Positions 1 through 11,937 are shown, counted from the stretch's first letter. The stretch: DNA of 64,000 nucleotides from Pascua guehoae (GCA_001600415.1 BCJX01000004.1:2007064-2071063), one strand, 5' to 3'. The notes: a model not told the origin generated them from the sequence alone. Made by a program: numbers and translations.

Positions 1-830
1 AGCTCGATATTGGATACACTGAGTGAGCTAACTCCAGCCAACCGGTCGACATCCAAGCGTATCTGGAGCTCATCGGGATCGATCTGAGGTTCAAACAGTT
101 CCCCGATGACCCAATGTGGAATGGCAACAACAATGCCCCAAAGGATGCAGATCCATACAGTCCCCGCTTAGATCTTGTATCCGAGGGTCTCCAGGCGCTC
201 GTAAATGTCTCCCAGTCGAAGGAGCATGGATTCTGGATGCAGGCATCCGACATCACCCCGGAAGACATGGCGCGTTTCCCTCATCACCCTTGGCTGGCGA
301 GCTTGATTCGTACAAACCGGCTTCAGCAAGTTTCCCTCGACCTTGAAGAAGCCGACAGCAGGAGGAGATCTTGGCGACAGGTTTTCTATGTGCGTCTGCA
401 ATATATTGGTTGCTAACTGTAGACCAATGTTCGACAAGCATTTCCCGATGGGCTGCAAGGCCCAGAGGTGAGCGCACGTTGGGTGTCCGGTACGAAAAAG
501 TTCTACGGTAATGATCGTCTGGTCAGAAAGTACGCCAAGTCTACCCCGCAGGAGCTGGAGAACCTATCAGACGCGGATGTTGTACTGGCCACTCGCTTCA
601 TCGTCTCGCCCGGCATTTTTCACGTCAAATACGGCCTCTATCCCTGTCCCGACTGGCATCAGGAACTTTTCGACGAGGACCCCCAGGAATACGCGGATAT
701 GGTATGGGACTATATACGGATCGGACATGTACTACCAGAGCCGCCCGTGGGATGGGCAGAGTATGGTGAAGAGAAGGCGGCTGAGAGGGAGAGGGCAAAG
801 AATGCAGAGGGGCGTGCGGAGGACGCGTAA
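1..830 (+). CDS. Hypothetical protein, 5' end outside the window (3' part of a spliced gene)
   Basis: Only the 3' part is visible. An intron ends near position 37 (branch gctaac, acceptor tccag), then exons 38-380 and 423-830 are joined by a 42-nt intron (gttttc...ctgtag). The joined frame is open and ends with TAA at 828-830, giving about 250 residues. The protein is hydrophilic, with no signal peptide or membrane segment in the visible part, and ends in a charged Glu/Arg/Ala tail (EEKAAERERAKNAEG), possibly helical. I do not recognise the family. The exon frame continues across the intron with sensible composition, which is why I treat it as real. The start codon and any N-terminal domain lie upstream of the window. 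Confidence 0.6.
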
Positions 831-1114
831 CAGACCACCCGCGTTGTATGTGACCTAGACATGCATGAGTATTCCCACTACAGTACATAAGACTATGTAC
901 AGATTATGTAGATAAGCCAGCCGCAGCAACCTGACATTCGTCGCAAGAACCAAGGTGGTCAGTTAGTCCGCCTTCACGTGGCTAGCGGGTTGTCACTTTC
1001 GTGCCTGTTGACAAACACGTTCAGCAACATCTCAGCCACCCACGTCACTCTCGTTCTGAAACAAAAGCCACTTGAATCCCACCTACATCCACTTCCATCC
1101 ACCTCTTCGTCATC

Positions 1115-1691
1115 ATGGCCAAGGACAAGCCCCGCCTCTATGTTGGACTATACGCACGAGGCGCCAGTGCCGCCCCAAACACGTGCGTTGCCGACGCCAG
1201 AACTCTAATTCTCACGCGCACGCAGGTACCACTGGGCACTGCTCACGGGGAGCAAGGACGACGTGCAAGATCCCCGCGGGACTCAGTTCCACGTCAAGAA
1301 CATTCTCCGCGACGGCATCGAGGTATGGACGTATGAAGAGATTGACCTCGCGGCCGTGAGAGCCCCGCGCCTGCTCGTGCGCGTGCGCCTCGCCAAGGTC
1401 GCAGACATGGCTGCGCTCCAGCGCGTCCTCGGCGCCGTCCATGTCCCCACCGGTCCAGCAGCGGACGTGCCGGACTGGCGGTGCACGACATGGGTGCGCG
1501 ATGCGCTGCGGGCGCTTGTGGACGAGGGCGTGTTGGGAAGCAAGGGGAATCTGTCATGGGACAACGTACGCGCCGAGGCCGAGCGGTATGTCACGACCAA
1601 GAAGCGCCAAGGGAGATTTGACGTCGGCAAGGATGATGGGATTGCGTGCCCCACGTTCGACCTGATAGAGGGTAGGGAGACGACGCTGTAG
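1115..1691 (+). CDS. Small hypothetical protein (DUF6914-like by eye)
   Basis: Exons 1115-1182 and 1226-1691 with a 43-nt intron (gtgcgt...acgcag), giving about 177 residues. The start is the first ATG after a short pyrimidine/CA-rich leader. The N-terminus reads MAKDKPRLYVGLYARG, followed after the intron by YHWALLTGSK and then a region with FHVKNI and conserved-looking Trp and Cys (DWRCTTWVRDAL). The order 'YHWALL...G...HVKN...W' recalls a fungal family of unknown function that I associate with DUF6914, but this is from memory and not confirmed. There are no signal peptide or membrane segments. The role is unknown. Confidence 0.65.
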
Positions 1692-2756
1692 CGGTCGGTG
1701 CCTCGTGCCCGACTCGACCTGCTCGATTGCATTACATGTATCCACGGCCGATAGATGATGGTGTCCTGCTTGCTACGTGCTCGCGTCTGAACACCAGGTC
1801 CTGCGATGATAAGCCCGCCGCGCCAAGCGCACCTACACAGGCGCAAGCCGATCCGGAGAACCACGACCACAAGCAGTTCCCACCAATCTCTGCCAGCCTC
1901 TTCTGACTCGGCAGTTGTGTGCTGTCTCAGCAGACGCTCGGCGGATACATTCATGTGTCGGATGTCGCGGATGCAGCGTCCAGGCCATTGGAGAGCCACG
2001 GTGGTCATGTGCGCCAAGAGCATGGCATGACAAAGATGAGCGCCGCACGGCCGACAGTTCCATGCATAGAGCATTGCTGGCTCGCTACCTACTGGGCTCC
2101 ATTCGGGGCCGGCGGCAGACCTGCGGCCAGGGGCCAAGGGCGCCGGCCAGCGCCGCGAAACGAGCGCCGAGAAAAATGTGCATGACGGACGCAGGGATGT
2201 CGGCCGAATGGGACGCTGAGGATCGTCGTTGGTCGCTTATCTGATAAAGCTGCCGTTTGGCAGTTCTGGGCTCTCTTGGCTCCAAATGGCACAATACCTC
2301 ATCCTTCTGACGCCCAGATCCCAGCGGCTCAGCAGCTGTGCCGCGTTTGCATGCATTTGACCCGCCCCCTTCACGTCACCAGCTGCGAAGACCAAGCACA
2401 GCAGGCGCTCTGGCACCAGAACAAGACAGAAGGGTACAGACGCCACCCCGCACGTTGCCCACCACCACTCCGAGTGACATTCCCCACACGGCCGAAGTGA
2501 AGGATCCGACAGTCACCCGCATAGGACAAGGTCCCAGCCTCGTGTACGTGACGCGGAGAAATCTGTTCCGGGTACCCTTCAGCAATGCGTTACGTGCGCC
2601 TTGCCAAGCCCGTTGTTCCTCTCCGTTCGCTTCGGGAGGAGGTCATGAGGCATTACAAAAGAGGGAGGCAACTGACTGTTCCTCCCCGCGCCGCACCGAT
2701 TCCACTCTACGCACCCAGGCAAGCTCCAATCCAAGACCAGCTCTACCTCAATCAAG
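1692..2756 (+). other. Intergenic, no gene seen
   Basis: About 1.06 kb between two plus-strand genes. Long open frames on both strands here have no start context, splice logic or protein-like composition. I see no tRNA, repeat or element. It probably contains the promoter of the BIM1-like gene; the last 60 nt before its ATG are CA-rich, as expected of a leader. Confidence 0.5.
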
Positions 2757-3694
2757 ATGCTCTTCTCCGCCATCGTTGCCCTCGCGGCGCCCCTTGTCGG
2801 TGCCGTCTCCATCACGGTGAGTACCAGCTCGTGTCGTCGAGGGGGCTGGTGTCGAGATAGTGGAGGGGATATGCCTGCCACTAGTCTAGTCCCATGGCAC
2901 AATTCCTAATGTCCCGCATGTCACTAACCCACAGGACTATGAGAAGAACCCTCTGCGCTTCTCGTGGCCCGCTCCTCGTGACGGTTGGACGGCTGGCCTC
3001 GCCAAGAACGCGCCCTGCGGCGGAGCATCCCTTGGTGAACGTACCGAGTTCCCTCTGAGTGAGTCTGCGAGAATCCACACTCTTCGCAACAGACACTGAC
3101 GCAACAGCGGGCGGCCAGATCAGCCTCGTCCAGTCGACGCCAGTCGACAGCGTCAACATCCGCTGGACCAACGTCAGCGACCCGACAAAGTTCCACGACT
3201 TTAAGCGCTTCACCGACACGCTGTCCGACCTCGGTGCCGGCCACTACTGCACGCCGGGTCCCGACTTTGCCTCGCTCGGGTTCAAGGCCGGTGACGACGC
3301 GTCGTTCCTCCTCCAGTACCAGCTCGACGGCCAGGAGGACAAGTTTTACTCGTGCGCCGACCTCAAGCTCGTCGACACGGCGTCGTTTGTAAAGCCCAAC
3401 TTTGTGTGCGGTAACTACACCAACGAGGTCGTCGTTGCCACCACGACGGCGACGGGCCACAGCTGGTCCACGTCGTCTGCGGCGGCGGCAGGTGCAGCGT
3501 CCGACTCGAACTCGTCCAAGAGCGGCAAGGGTCTCTCGAACGCCGCTGCTGGTGGTATTGGCGCTGGTGTCACCTTTGGCGTCCTTGCCCTCCTCCTCGG
3601 TGCGCTTGTTGCCGCCAAGCTCGTCCACTTTGGCAGGAAGCAGGTCGCCCTCATTGGCAGCGACACTTCGTCCGAGGTCAAGCACCGTGTCTAA
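2757..3694 (+). CDS. BIM1/X325-like copper-acquisition-type secreted membrane protein
   Basis: Exons 2757-2816, 2935-3058 and 3108-3694. The N-terminus is a signal peptide (MLFSAIVALAAPLVGAVS). The mature part carries the hallmarks of the BIM1-like (X325) family: PCGG, then FPLTGGQISL across the second intron, and HYCTPG ... FYSCADL with paired Cys. A Ser/Ala-rich stalk is followed by one transmembrane helix (about residues 215-240) and a short basic cytosolic tail. BIM1 of Cryptococcus is a copper-uptake protein that is GPI-anchored and related to LPMOs; here a transmembrane helix replaces the GPI signal. The mature N-terminus appears to be Ser/Ile-Thr-Asp-Tyr, not His, so the N-terminal copper ligand of the copper-binding members seems absent. 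Assignment to the family is good; copper binding is doubtful. Confidence 0.8.
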
Positions 3695-3821
3695 GGTCTC
3701 GTGAGGTTCCCAGCGCTTTACAGTACAGAAATATATAGTGTAGCGGAAAAGATGGCACGATCGTGAGCTTGGCCGCGGTGTGCAGAATGTCAACAGTATC
3801 CATGGTTTCAAACTGTTTTAT

Positions 3822-5229
3822 CTACACCTGTGCTGCACCATGTTCCGGCTGTGCCTCGGCCTCCTCCGCCGCCTGTTCGCCCAGGAGCGGCTCCTCTTCT
3901 CCCGTCTTCTTTCCACGAATGCGGAGCCACAGGCTGCGCAAGAATGCCAGGATGATTCCACCGAGCCCGAGCCACGCGAGGCCCTTGAGGAGTTCAAACA
4001 GGAAGAACTGTAGTCAGCAGAATGCCCAAACAGCTATTGCCCGGGAGCGACTCACCACGACGGCAAACCAGATCCAATGGTCGCCAAAGCTCCGCTTGAA
4101 GCGGATGTACCGGCAGCGCTTGGGGTTGTGGCTCTTAGAGCACGAGTGGTGCCTGGACGTCAGTGGCCGGGTCTTGCCAGGGGCTTTGGCTTACCATTCA
4201 GATGAGTAGAATGTCACACCATGCAGGCCGACTTTAGACTTGGCGACACCGTTTAGCTGCTGTGGCGTGCTGATCGTAATTGTGTGGTTCACTGCGGGGT
4301 CGAGAGAAGACATCCAGAGCGAGGTATTTGGCCACGTGAAGCGGTCGTTAGCGTGGATGGCCTCCTCTTCGCCGTCCACAGACACAATCGCCGACCCGTA
4401 CTTTGGCCCCACCGTGCCGGCTAGCTCGACGAATGAAGTACCCGGTGGCACATGGATGATGACACGAGATCGCGTGCCGACAAGTGTGCTCACACCAGTA
4501 TCATTCAACACTCAAAGTTAGAACCGTGTCCTCAAAAGACTTGCACTCACTGCCGTCTCCAATCTCACTGCCCTCTCCAATGTACGTGTCCTCGATCTTC
4601 CACTTGCCCTCGTATGTGAAGAATGGGTTCAACATGTGTTCTTCTGGAAGGATGAACGGTTCCGCGCGCGTTTCGACATCCTCCGCAATCGTCCTTCCCA
4701 TCAGCGCCTGCAGTACCTGGGCAACGGCTCACGCTTCGGTCTGAATCTCAGTCTCGACAGTCGCACCGCGCAGGAAGACGAGGGGTGATACCAGCAAGCG
4801 CTCGGCATAGATGGCAATGCGACAAGTCCCGGAAGGGTCGGCTTCAATGACCCCCAAGTCCCCATTGTCGCCTGTCAACTTGAATGCCGAGCCGGTGTCA
4901 CTTCCACGTGGTGGGCCAAAGAACAAGGCGTTGTCCAAGTCCCACCCCACAACCTCGCCGTGGAGCGTCGCAGACTTGCATTTGGTCTCGAAGATTGCCA
5001 GAGTGGGCCTCTCTTTGGGTCTCTCGTTTGTCTGGAACAACGTGCGCCACCTGTCGGCAGTGAAGACGCGGGCTGAAGGCTCGGTCGTCTCAATCACCGT
5101 CGTGTTCCACTCCCCGTGGTATGACCATTGCCCGGAGAGCGCAGAGATGGACCGGGTAATCTCCAGGGTCGGGATCGCGTGCGCAAGGGAAGCCAGCGCA
5201 AGGGCCGTTGACCACGTTGATATAACCAT
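3822..5229 (-). CDS. Secretory type I membrane protein of unknown function
   Basis: Minus strand, five exons: 5229-4734 or so (donor at 4732), 4693-4552, 4510-4195, 4152-4056 and 4007-3822. The first intron is 39 nt with a CTGAT branch site and an AAG acceptor. The second Met of the open frame is chosen as start because it begins a clean signal peptide (MVISTWSTALALASLAHA). The lumenal part is beta-rich with several N-glycosylation sequons (NTT, NTS, NHT) and ends in a cysteine-containing basic patch (SCSKSHNPKRCRY). A transmembrane segment (FAVVFFLFELLKGLAWLGLG) and an acidic tail with GEEEPLLGEQ follow; the latter resembles a dileucine endosomal/vacuolar sorting signal. I do not recognise the ectodomain family. 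The 3' end lies 127 nt from the convergent BIM1-like gene. Confidence 0.7.
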
Positions 5230-6692
5230 TGCGTTGCAACTGGTGGTGAAGAGTAGAGTAGAGATCAAAGACGACAACGACGATGCGCGAGTCTATCAGA
5301 TACCGGTAGCCCGACCCTGGCTGTGCCAAGCGTGACTGTGCGGGATCAATGACGTCACGTGGTCTGTCAAGCTTTCGGCCGACAAGTCGTCCACTGCATG
5401 TAGACGCGTCCCCCGCGTTCCCAGGTCTCGCTTCTCACACATTAAGTAAGTGGCCACTTCTGCAGGCGACTGTTTGCTTTTAGGTGGTCCGCAGTGCTGG
5501 CAGCTGGAGCATTCCCTTCGGACCCAACGCGACCAAGGAGACGTTTCTGACAGACGTTATCAGCGACGTCGTTCAGTCTCTTACGATGTGACACGCAACG
5601 ATGCACCGCAACGCAGAACAGACGAAAGCGTACTGAAAAGGATACTAACCCCCGGCAAGAAGTTCCAGGCAATATCGGTGCTTAACCTCCGTACAGGTAC
5701 GACCGGAAAGTATTGAGCCTGCCACGTTGTGCTTTGTCGCACATATGCAGGGTGTCGTACGGGAAATACCATCTCACACCCTTGTCTCAAGGCTGTAGTC
5801 ACTTTGCGCATGCCCGAGGGGGAGGCTAAGAGCGTCAAAATGATGCATCTGGGAAGGTCCTGCAGCTGGCTTGGTAGGTCCAAGACCACTGCGGACACGG
5901 CAAAGGCATACTGGAATGCTTTGGCCTGTCAGGGAGCCATCGCCTCTTGAGCATTGATCATCATCCGTGCCCTTTGCCTTCACGTCTCACTTGCGGGTGT
6001 CCAAGTAGCAGGCCACCTGCACGACCGAACATGGTGTACGTTCGACCGTCAGGGCAGCCAGTCCTTCCTAGTGCTCGCGTCTTTTGGCCTCTCTCATCGT
6101 TGTCCTCGTGCTGAGTCCAGCTTCATGGGAGTGACGAGGAGGGGTCGCCTTGTCTCATTCCGCTTTCTGCTGTACCTGTCAATGTGCACCACCGTGAAGT
6201 GAACAGGTGGACCAGCGAGGTACAAAGGGTGTCAAAAAGGATGGTGAGGGGCACAGGGTGAGATTTGTCTTGCTCATCTCAGCACCAGCTCAGAGCTACA
6301 GTACATGTCACAACATCCGTGCGCCCCTCACAATCCTTCTTGACACCATGCCATGTACACTCTCTAGACCCATGCAATGGCATAGCAAGCGGGCACCCTG
6401 ATGTTTCCTGCTTGTCGAATCCCACATGTGCTGTATACGCGTTATGTGCGTGCCCTAGCTTAATGCGTAGTCTCACAACTTTTCCGACAAACCTGTACGT
6501 TGAAGCTGCATCAAGGTCGAGCATGCCACCTCTGCAACTGGTCCGATGGCGGCATGCGGCCCCATGCAATAAACAACGCGTCCTCTTGGGTACAGCACCC
6601 TCAGTCGTTTGCAACCTCTGCAGCTTCTTACAACCTTTGGCAAGCATCAACAGCACCCTACAGCCCACCTCACGACCGACTCGTTACAGCTC
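5230..6692. other. Intergenic, no gene seen
   Basis: About 1.46 kb between a minus-strand gene start and the 3' end of the hydratase gene. Short open frames in all directions lack splice structure or recognisable domains. I see nothing that I can support here, apart from the expected upstream region of the membrane-protein gene. Confidence 0.5.
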
Positions 6693-7487
6693 CTACGCGA
6701 CGAACGTGGCCGAGACTGTGTAGAGACCAGACAACTCCACCTCGACCTGCGACCCGGCCTGCACGGGCACCACTGGTCCAAGTGCGCCAGAGATGACGAC
6801 AAACCCGGCGCGCAAAGGATCTCCGAGGTCGCGAGCCGTGCGCGCGAGCCACGTGACGGCGTTGATGGGGTCGCCGAGGCAGTTTGACCCCTTGCCCGTC
6901 GACACCTCTTTCCCGTCCAGAGTCATGCGCATCTCGACGTCGATTGGCTGGAACCCGCCCTCGCCGAGCCGCCTGTGCGTCGTGCCCAGGACATAGCCTG
7001 CATACGACGCATTGTCGGCGACGGTATCCGCGAGCCGGATATCCCAGTTTGCGATGCGCGAATCGACCACCTCGATGGCGGCGACGGCATGGCCGATCGC
7101 GGCGCGGACCTGGGCCGCGTCGAGGGGGCCTTCCGCGAGGTCGGCCGCGAGCACAAACGCCACCTCGGCCTCGACTTTGGGCTGGATCAGGTCGCGCATC
7201 GAGATCCGTGCCCCGGAGGCGTATGCCGAGTCGGCGAATAGGACGCCAAAGTCGGGCTGGTCGACGCCAAGCTGTTTTTGCACCGCGGGCGACGTCAGGC
7301 CGACCTTGCGTCCGGACGGCCGGGCGCCGGCCTTGACACGCGCCGCGTTGACGATGCGCTGTACCGCGTACGCCGACTGTACATTGTCGGCGCCGATCAG
7401 TTCGCGGATCGGCGCACACGGCCGGCGTGTTCTGGCGGCAGCGAGGATGCGTTCTGCCGCCAATGCAACTTCGCGCCGTGGTGACAT
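6693..7487 (-). CDS. 2-keto-4-pentenoate hydratase (MhpD/HpaH-type, FAH superfamily), intronless
   Basis: A single 264-residue exon with start ATG at 7485-7487 and TAG stop. The protein matches the bacterial 2-hydroxypenta-2,4-dienoate hydratase layout of about 260 residues: GRKVGLTS near residue 60, DFGVLFADS, the metal-site region PKVEAEVAFVL (about 104-114), IEVVDSRIANWDI (about 138-150) and GKGSNCLGDPINAVTWLA (about 198-215). The family adds water to 2-keto-4-pentenoate and related dienoates in meta-cleavage or homoprotocatechuate pathways; it would be cytosolic. There are no introns in a region where most genes have several, and the gene is visibly GC-rich with many Ala/Arg codons, so transfer from bacteria is a reasonable inference. 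The aldolase step could be served by the HpcH/HpaI gene at 28.7 kb, but the two are not adjacent. Exact substrate is unknown. Confidence 0.85.
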   Translation of the reverse strand: MSPRREVALAAERILAAARTRRPCAPIRELIGADNVQSAYAVQRIVNAARVKAGARPSGRKVGLTSPAVQKQLGVDQPDFGVLFADSAYASGARISMRDLIQPKVEAEVAFVLAADLAEGPLDAAQVRAAIGHAVAAIEVVDSRIANWDIRLADTVADNASYAGYVLGTTHRRLGEGGFQPIDVEMRMTLDGKEVSTGKGSNCLGDPINAVTWLARTARDLGDPLRAGFVVISGALGPVVPVQAGSQVEVELSGLYTVSATFVA

Positions 7488-8271
7488 GGCGACATTGGAT
7501 TGTCACACGTGGTAAGGTGATCAACTGTCAAGCAGCTAAGGTATACCCGACGACGGTCTAGCTACAGTAGTTTAATGAGAAGAGAGGGAAAGGCACTCGA
7601 CGTGTGGAGGGTCGTTGACATCACCGAGGCTTCTTTTAGAGTGACCGAAGACTCGGATCCGCGACAGTGGTCGGAATACCGCCGAAGGGGCCCCAAAGCG
7701 TCCAGAGCCAACTCACCCGCTCTCCCATACTGGACTCGACCTCGTCTGACCGGCCGGGGCGGCTGGGGTGAGGTCCCGTACCTCAGACACCCTGATGTTC
7801 AACGGTCTCGTCCGTGTCTGCCCACATGCCACGATTTGCACGCCACCCGAGAAAGAGAGCCAAGCGATTGGTTGTGCCGAGATGCCGAGCAGAAAGGACA
7901 ACAGGGACAACAGGGACCGAGAGGCACGGCATACAAATCAATACGAGCCCATGGGTTAGTCGCCCAGCCCATTTCTCCCATGGAGCCTTTAGCCTCACGC
8001 GCGCCCCTCCTGCAGCAATTTAGCAGCTTACACGGGTTTGCGGGGCAAGAAGTAGATGCCGCTCCTGGCCCTACATTGACCCCGACTCGAGGCGGGGTGG
8101 AGGCGCGCCTCGTCATCTTACTCAGCACCACATTGCAATCCACGGAGCGGCTATCTAAAAGACTTCCCCGTACCCAAACTAGACTCCACCCTTCAAACCC
8201 GGTGGTTGTCTGAAAAGCACAACAACTCCACCCATGGCCACCATTGATCGACAACGACAACGACTACCACG
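7488..8271 (+). other. Intergenic: divergent promoter region
   Basis: 784 nt separating the divergent hydratase and MFS genes. No protein-like frame, RNA gene or repeat is convincing. The last 100 nt before 8272 are CA-rich (leader-like). Confidence 0.5.
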
Positions 8272-10789
8272 ATGGCTCACATAACATCCGATACACCGCC
8301 AAGCCCACCCAGCGGCACTACACTGGCAGAAACAGCCCCATCCGTGAATGAAACAGCCCCGTCCGTGAATGAAAAAGTGGAAAAAGTCTCGCCCCCATCA
8401 CCAGTACGACCCGCTCTCCCACCAGGATGCTCGTACGGCGACCTCGAACACAGCAATGGCGAGACGGAGCGTGTCATCTGGGTAGAATTTGAGACTGGCT
8501 CGCCGGACAATCCGTTCTACTTGCCACGAGCGCACAAGGTCACCATTACGTTCATCGCCGTCTTCTACACCTTCATGACAGGTGAGTTTGGGCGGGTTCT
8601 GGAGGGGGGACTCGGGATGAGGTTGGCGGAAGTGGAGCGCAATGGGTTGTATTCGGCTGGGTCTTTGGATGCTTGAGCAGCGGCGTGTTTCACGAACTCG
8701 CTAGCAGGCACCGTTTGGTCACAGCGTCTCGCCCCCGGCACCTCTTTGACGGAGCGCAAGGGCGCACTCAGCCCGGATGGGGCTTGGACAGCCTCTCAGC
8801 GGCGCTGGAGCTAGCGCTCGTGTGTGCTGTTATGTTACGTGATTGCTGCTTACCCATCCCACGCTGTCTTGTGTTGTGCTCTGCTGCTCTCATCCCAAGT
8901 GACTTGTGCTTGCCATGAAGTTTAGCTAACCGCAGCGTACACGGCCTCGGCGTACTCAATCTCGCAAGAATCCATGTGCAAAGACCTCGGGTGCAACGGC
9001 CTACAGGTCGCGGCTGGTCTTGCTCTGTACGCATGGGGTTTTGGTATCCTCCCCATGTTCCTTGCACCCGTCTCGGAGGAGTTTGGACGCAAGTGGACGT
9101 ACGCCGCGGCCGTGTTCGTCTACTGGATGATGCAGATGATGATGGCACTGTGAGTACCTTCAGGAACAGGATATCCAGCTTGCACGAGCTCAGCTCACAC
9201 TCCAGGAGCCAAAATATCCCCACAATGCTCGTATGCCGCTTCTTCGTCGGCGCCTCGGGCTCGGTCGGCGCGACGCTTGTTGGCGGCACAATCTCGGACA
9301 TTTACATCCCCGCCCACCGTGGACTGCCCATGGCGCTCATGGGCTTGTGTGCCGTCTGGGGTGTTGGCATGGGCGGTCTCACCATGTTTGGAGTCGAGAT
9401 CCACGCCGGCTGGCGCTGGGTTAGCTGGGTCCAGTTCAGTGAGTTGGAGCGCGGGGTGGAGCGGGTGGAGCCCCTCCATGTCACCAGAGACAACTGCACG
9501 GCCCTGGCCGACCTTGATCTGTTTTGCAGCACTGTCGCTAACCCACAGTTGCTATTGGTATCCTGCTCCCCATTGTCATCTTTGTCATGCGCGAGACCCG
9601 TTCAACCGTTATTCTGCGGCGACGCGCTGCCAAGCTGCGCAAAGAGCGAGGGCTCTCTGACGGTGGACGGTATATTACGCGCGCCGAGGTGACAAAGGTC
9701 AAATTCATGGTCGCGATGAGCCAGTCCGTGTCCCGCCCGTTCATTTTCCTCGTCATGGAGCCGATTGTCACCTTCTTTTCGCTCTGGATCTCCCTTGCCG
9801 TACGTTTATCTCTGCCAATTCACACAGATCGAGCTAACCAGCAGTGGGGACTGTTCTACATCCAGATCCAGGGCATGTCCTACATGTTCAAGCACCTCCA
9901 CGGCTGGGACACGCAGGAGGTCGGTATCGGAAATCTCACGATTTGGTGAGTCACAGCGCGAGTTTGAGATGATTCTGCCCCTTCGCTAACATACCTTAGC
10001 ATTGGTGCCTTTATTGGCTTTGGCGCCAACTTCATCCAAGAACGCGTGTACAGGAAGATGGCACCGACCAAGGGTGTCGACGCGCGCCTGTACGCGCCCA
10101 TGGTAGCAGGCATCATGTTTGCGATTGCATGCTACATCACGGGCTTCACGTCTCTGCCGTCTGTGCACTGGATCGCCCCGTGCATCGGATTTACCGTCAT
10201 GATTGGTGAGTCAACGCCGAGGCTTTCAGCCACTGCGCTCGAGCCGTGGCCCGTCCTCAAGTTTCCTCCACGTACCTCATACTGACTCGAACAGCGTCCA
10301 TCTTGACCATCTACATTACTGCCTTCACATAGTGAGTCGCCACACTACCTAACGCGAGCACGGATGCTGACAGCCAGCCTCTCGGAGTGCTATGGCATGT
10401 TTGCCTCGTCGGCAATCGCCGCACAGTCCTTCTGCCGAAACATGCTTTCGGGCGCCCTAGCAATGGTCACGACAATCGTAAGTGACGGCCCACAGCATGT
10501 CTGATACTCCCTGCTAACGACACAGATGTTCGAGAGCATGACGATCCGCTGGGCGTTTGTGCTCATGGGTGGCTGCGCGACCGTACTCGCCCTTGTGCCC
10601 TTTGTCGCCTTCATTTGGGGTCCCAAGATCCGTGCCCACAGCAAGTACAGCCGAATGCTCATGGAAGCCGAGCACCAGGCACTCGAAAAGGAGAGAGAGG
10701 AACGCCAGGGACTGGGGATGAACACGGCCGCCGCCGAGGATATCGAAGGCGACGCCGATTTTGGCAAGCATCGGGAACAACGCGTGTAG
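8272..10789 (+). CDS. MFS transporter, DHA1 (drug/polyamine:H+ antiporter-like)
   Basis: Nine exons: 8272-8581, 8936-9149, 9206-9438, 9549-9799, 9845-9945, 10000-10205, 10295-10331, 10378-10477 and 10526-10789 (1716 nt, 571 residues). A hydrophilic N-tail contains a duplicated APSVNET motif. The first helix starts near residue 88 and is interrupted by an unusually long 354-nt intron. MFS motifs are clear: APVSEEFGRKW between helices 2 and 3, CRFFVGASGSVGATLVGG in helix 4-5 and MRETR after helix 6, with a second bundle of six helices from PFIFLVMEPIV. The order fits the fungal DHA1 family (TPO/FLR-like) that exports drugs, polyamines or organic acids at the plasma membrane. The substrate cannot be read from the sequence. 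Phases match across all nine exons, including a 37-nt exon. Confidence 0.85.
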
Positions 10790-11937
10790 AGAGTGCCCTA
10801 TCGTTGTCACGAACCGATCATCGACAATCCCACCACCCTGGGTCACCAATGCCACCGAAACGGCACCCGAATGACTGCACCTCACTCAAACTCGCACGTT
10901 ATTCCCGATGCTGCCGACCAGCAGGCTCTGTCATCTAGTTGGAGCTCCACCCCGCTGGCCAGCACCACCCTCCTGTCAGCACCGCATTCCAGCGCAAGGC
11001 TGGAGCTCTGTGTTGTTGCGCAGGCTCGGACCAGGGCCCTCGATGCTGTCGATAACACTGCACAATGCCCATTGGCATTGGCCGCCAAGCATGCTACAGA
11101 CCGCATGATCTGCATTTGGAGAATGTATCTACCATCGCTACTAGCTGTAATAATTTATCTGCATGACATGAACCAGGCATATTTTCGTCCAGCCGAGGTC
11201 TGTAGGGGACGCTGTTCACCTGGGCCGCCTCCTTATCTCGACTGTGCCCTTACCGTATCTCGGTAATATCCATCCGCTGGCCAGATCACTTTTTGAACAT
11301 GATGAGACATGGAGATCCTACCGTATCCATTGTGCACGAGCACGCCGATGCGTCCAGTATAGCCGGAGGCATTTGGCAGCCGTTTTTGCAGCTGTGTGAA
11401 ACGGCGAGCGTTCGTGCACGCGAGTGAATCGAGGACAGCCTGTTACCCACACGACGGCCACACAGTGCATCGCGTCAGTTGTGTATTGGAGGGCCAGATG
11501 CAATGCAGAAACGAGGATACTCTCCTTCAGATCCCTCGGGGCGAGGTCAGGCGACAGGCTGGTCCGTGTGAGGGTGGCACTCGCTGTATCGCCACCCGCA
11601 AAATCACTTTTGTTCACTTTTGTTCTCGGCACTGCCCACGTTTCAGTCGCTCCTGTCATTCATCACAAGCACACACGAAAACAAAACACAGCACTCGACG
11701 ACAGGTATGATGAACTCCCATGGATATATAACATGCAACCGCGATGCAGTGCATCGCATCGCATCCAACTCACTCATTACCACTTGCTCACCACTCCAAC
11801 CAGTCAAGCCACCCTCTCAACACTGGTGAACATCACCAACGTCAACTTCTGGCCCCTTCTGCGCATCACCTCGGCGCTTTGCCACCCCTACCACCTCCCT
11901 CCTCGCCACTTACCCCCGCACCAACGTACCAACGACG
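10790..11937 (+). other. Intergenic, no gene seen
   Basis: 1.15 kb between two plus-strand genes. Open frames up to about 185 codons run through it but show no splice logic or domains. The last 250 nt are C/A/T-rich, as expected of a promoter and leader for the gene at 11938. Confidence 0.5.

Noticed and set aside
1283..2137. 284-codon minus-strand open frame
   Set aside because: Antisense to the gene at 1115-1691 and its downstream spacer; Arg/Ser-rich shadow composition in GC-rich DNA, no domain, no splice logic.
2338..2820. 160-codon plus-strand frame upstream of the BIM1-like gene
   Set aside because: Low-complexity Pro/Ser/Arg composition, overlaps the real start region and has no homology by eye.
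6670..7524. 284-codon minus-strand frame overlapping the hydratase
   Set aside because: Shadow of the hydratase in another frame; very Arg-rich and without motifs, whereas the chosen frame matches a known family end to end.
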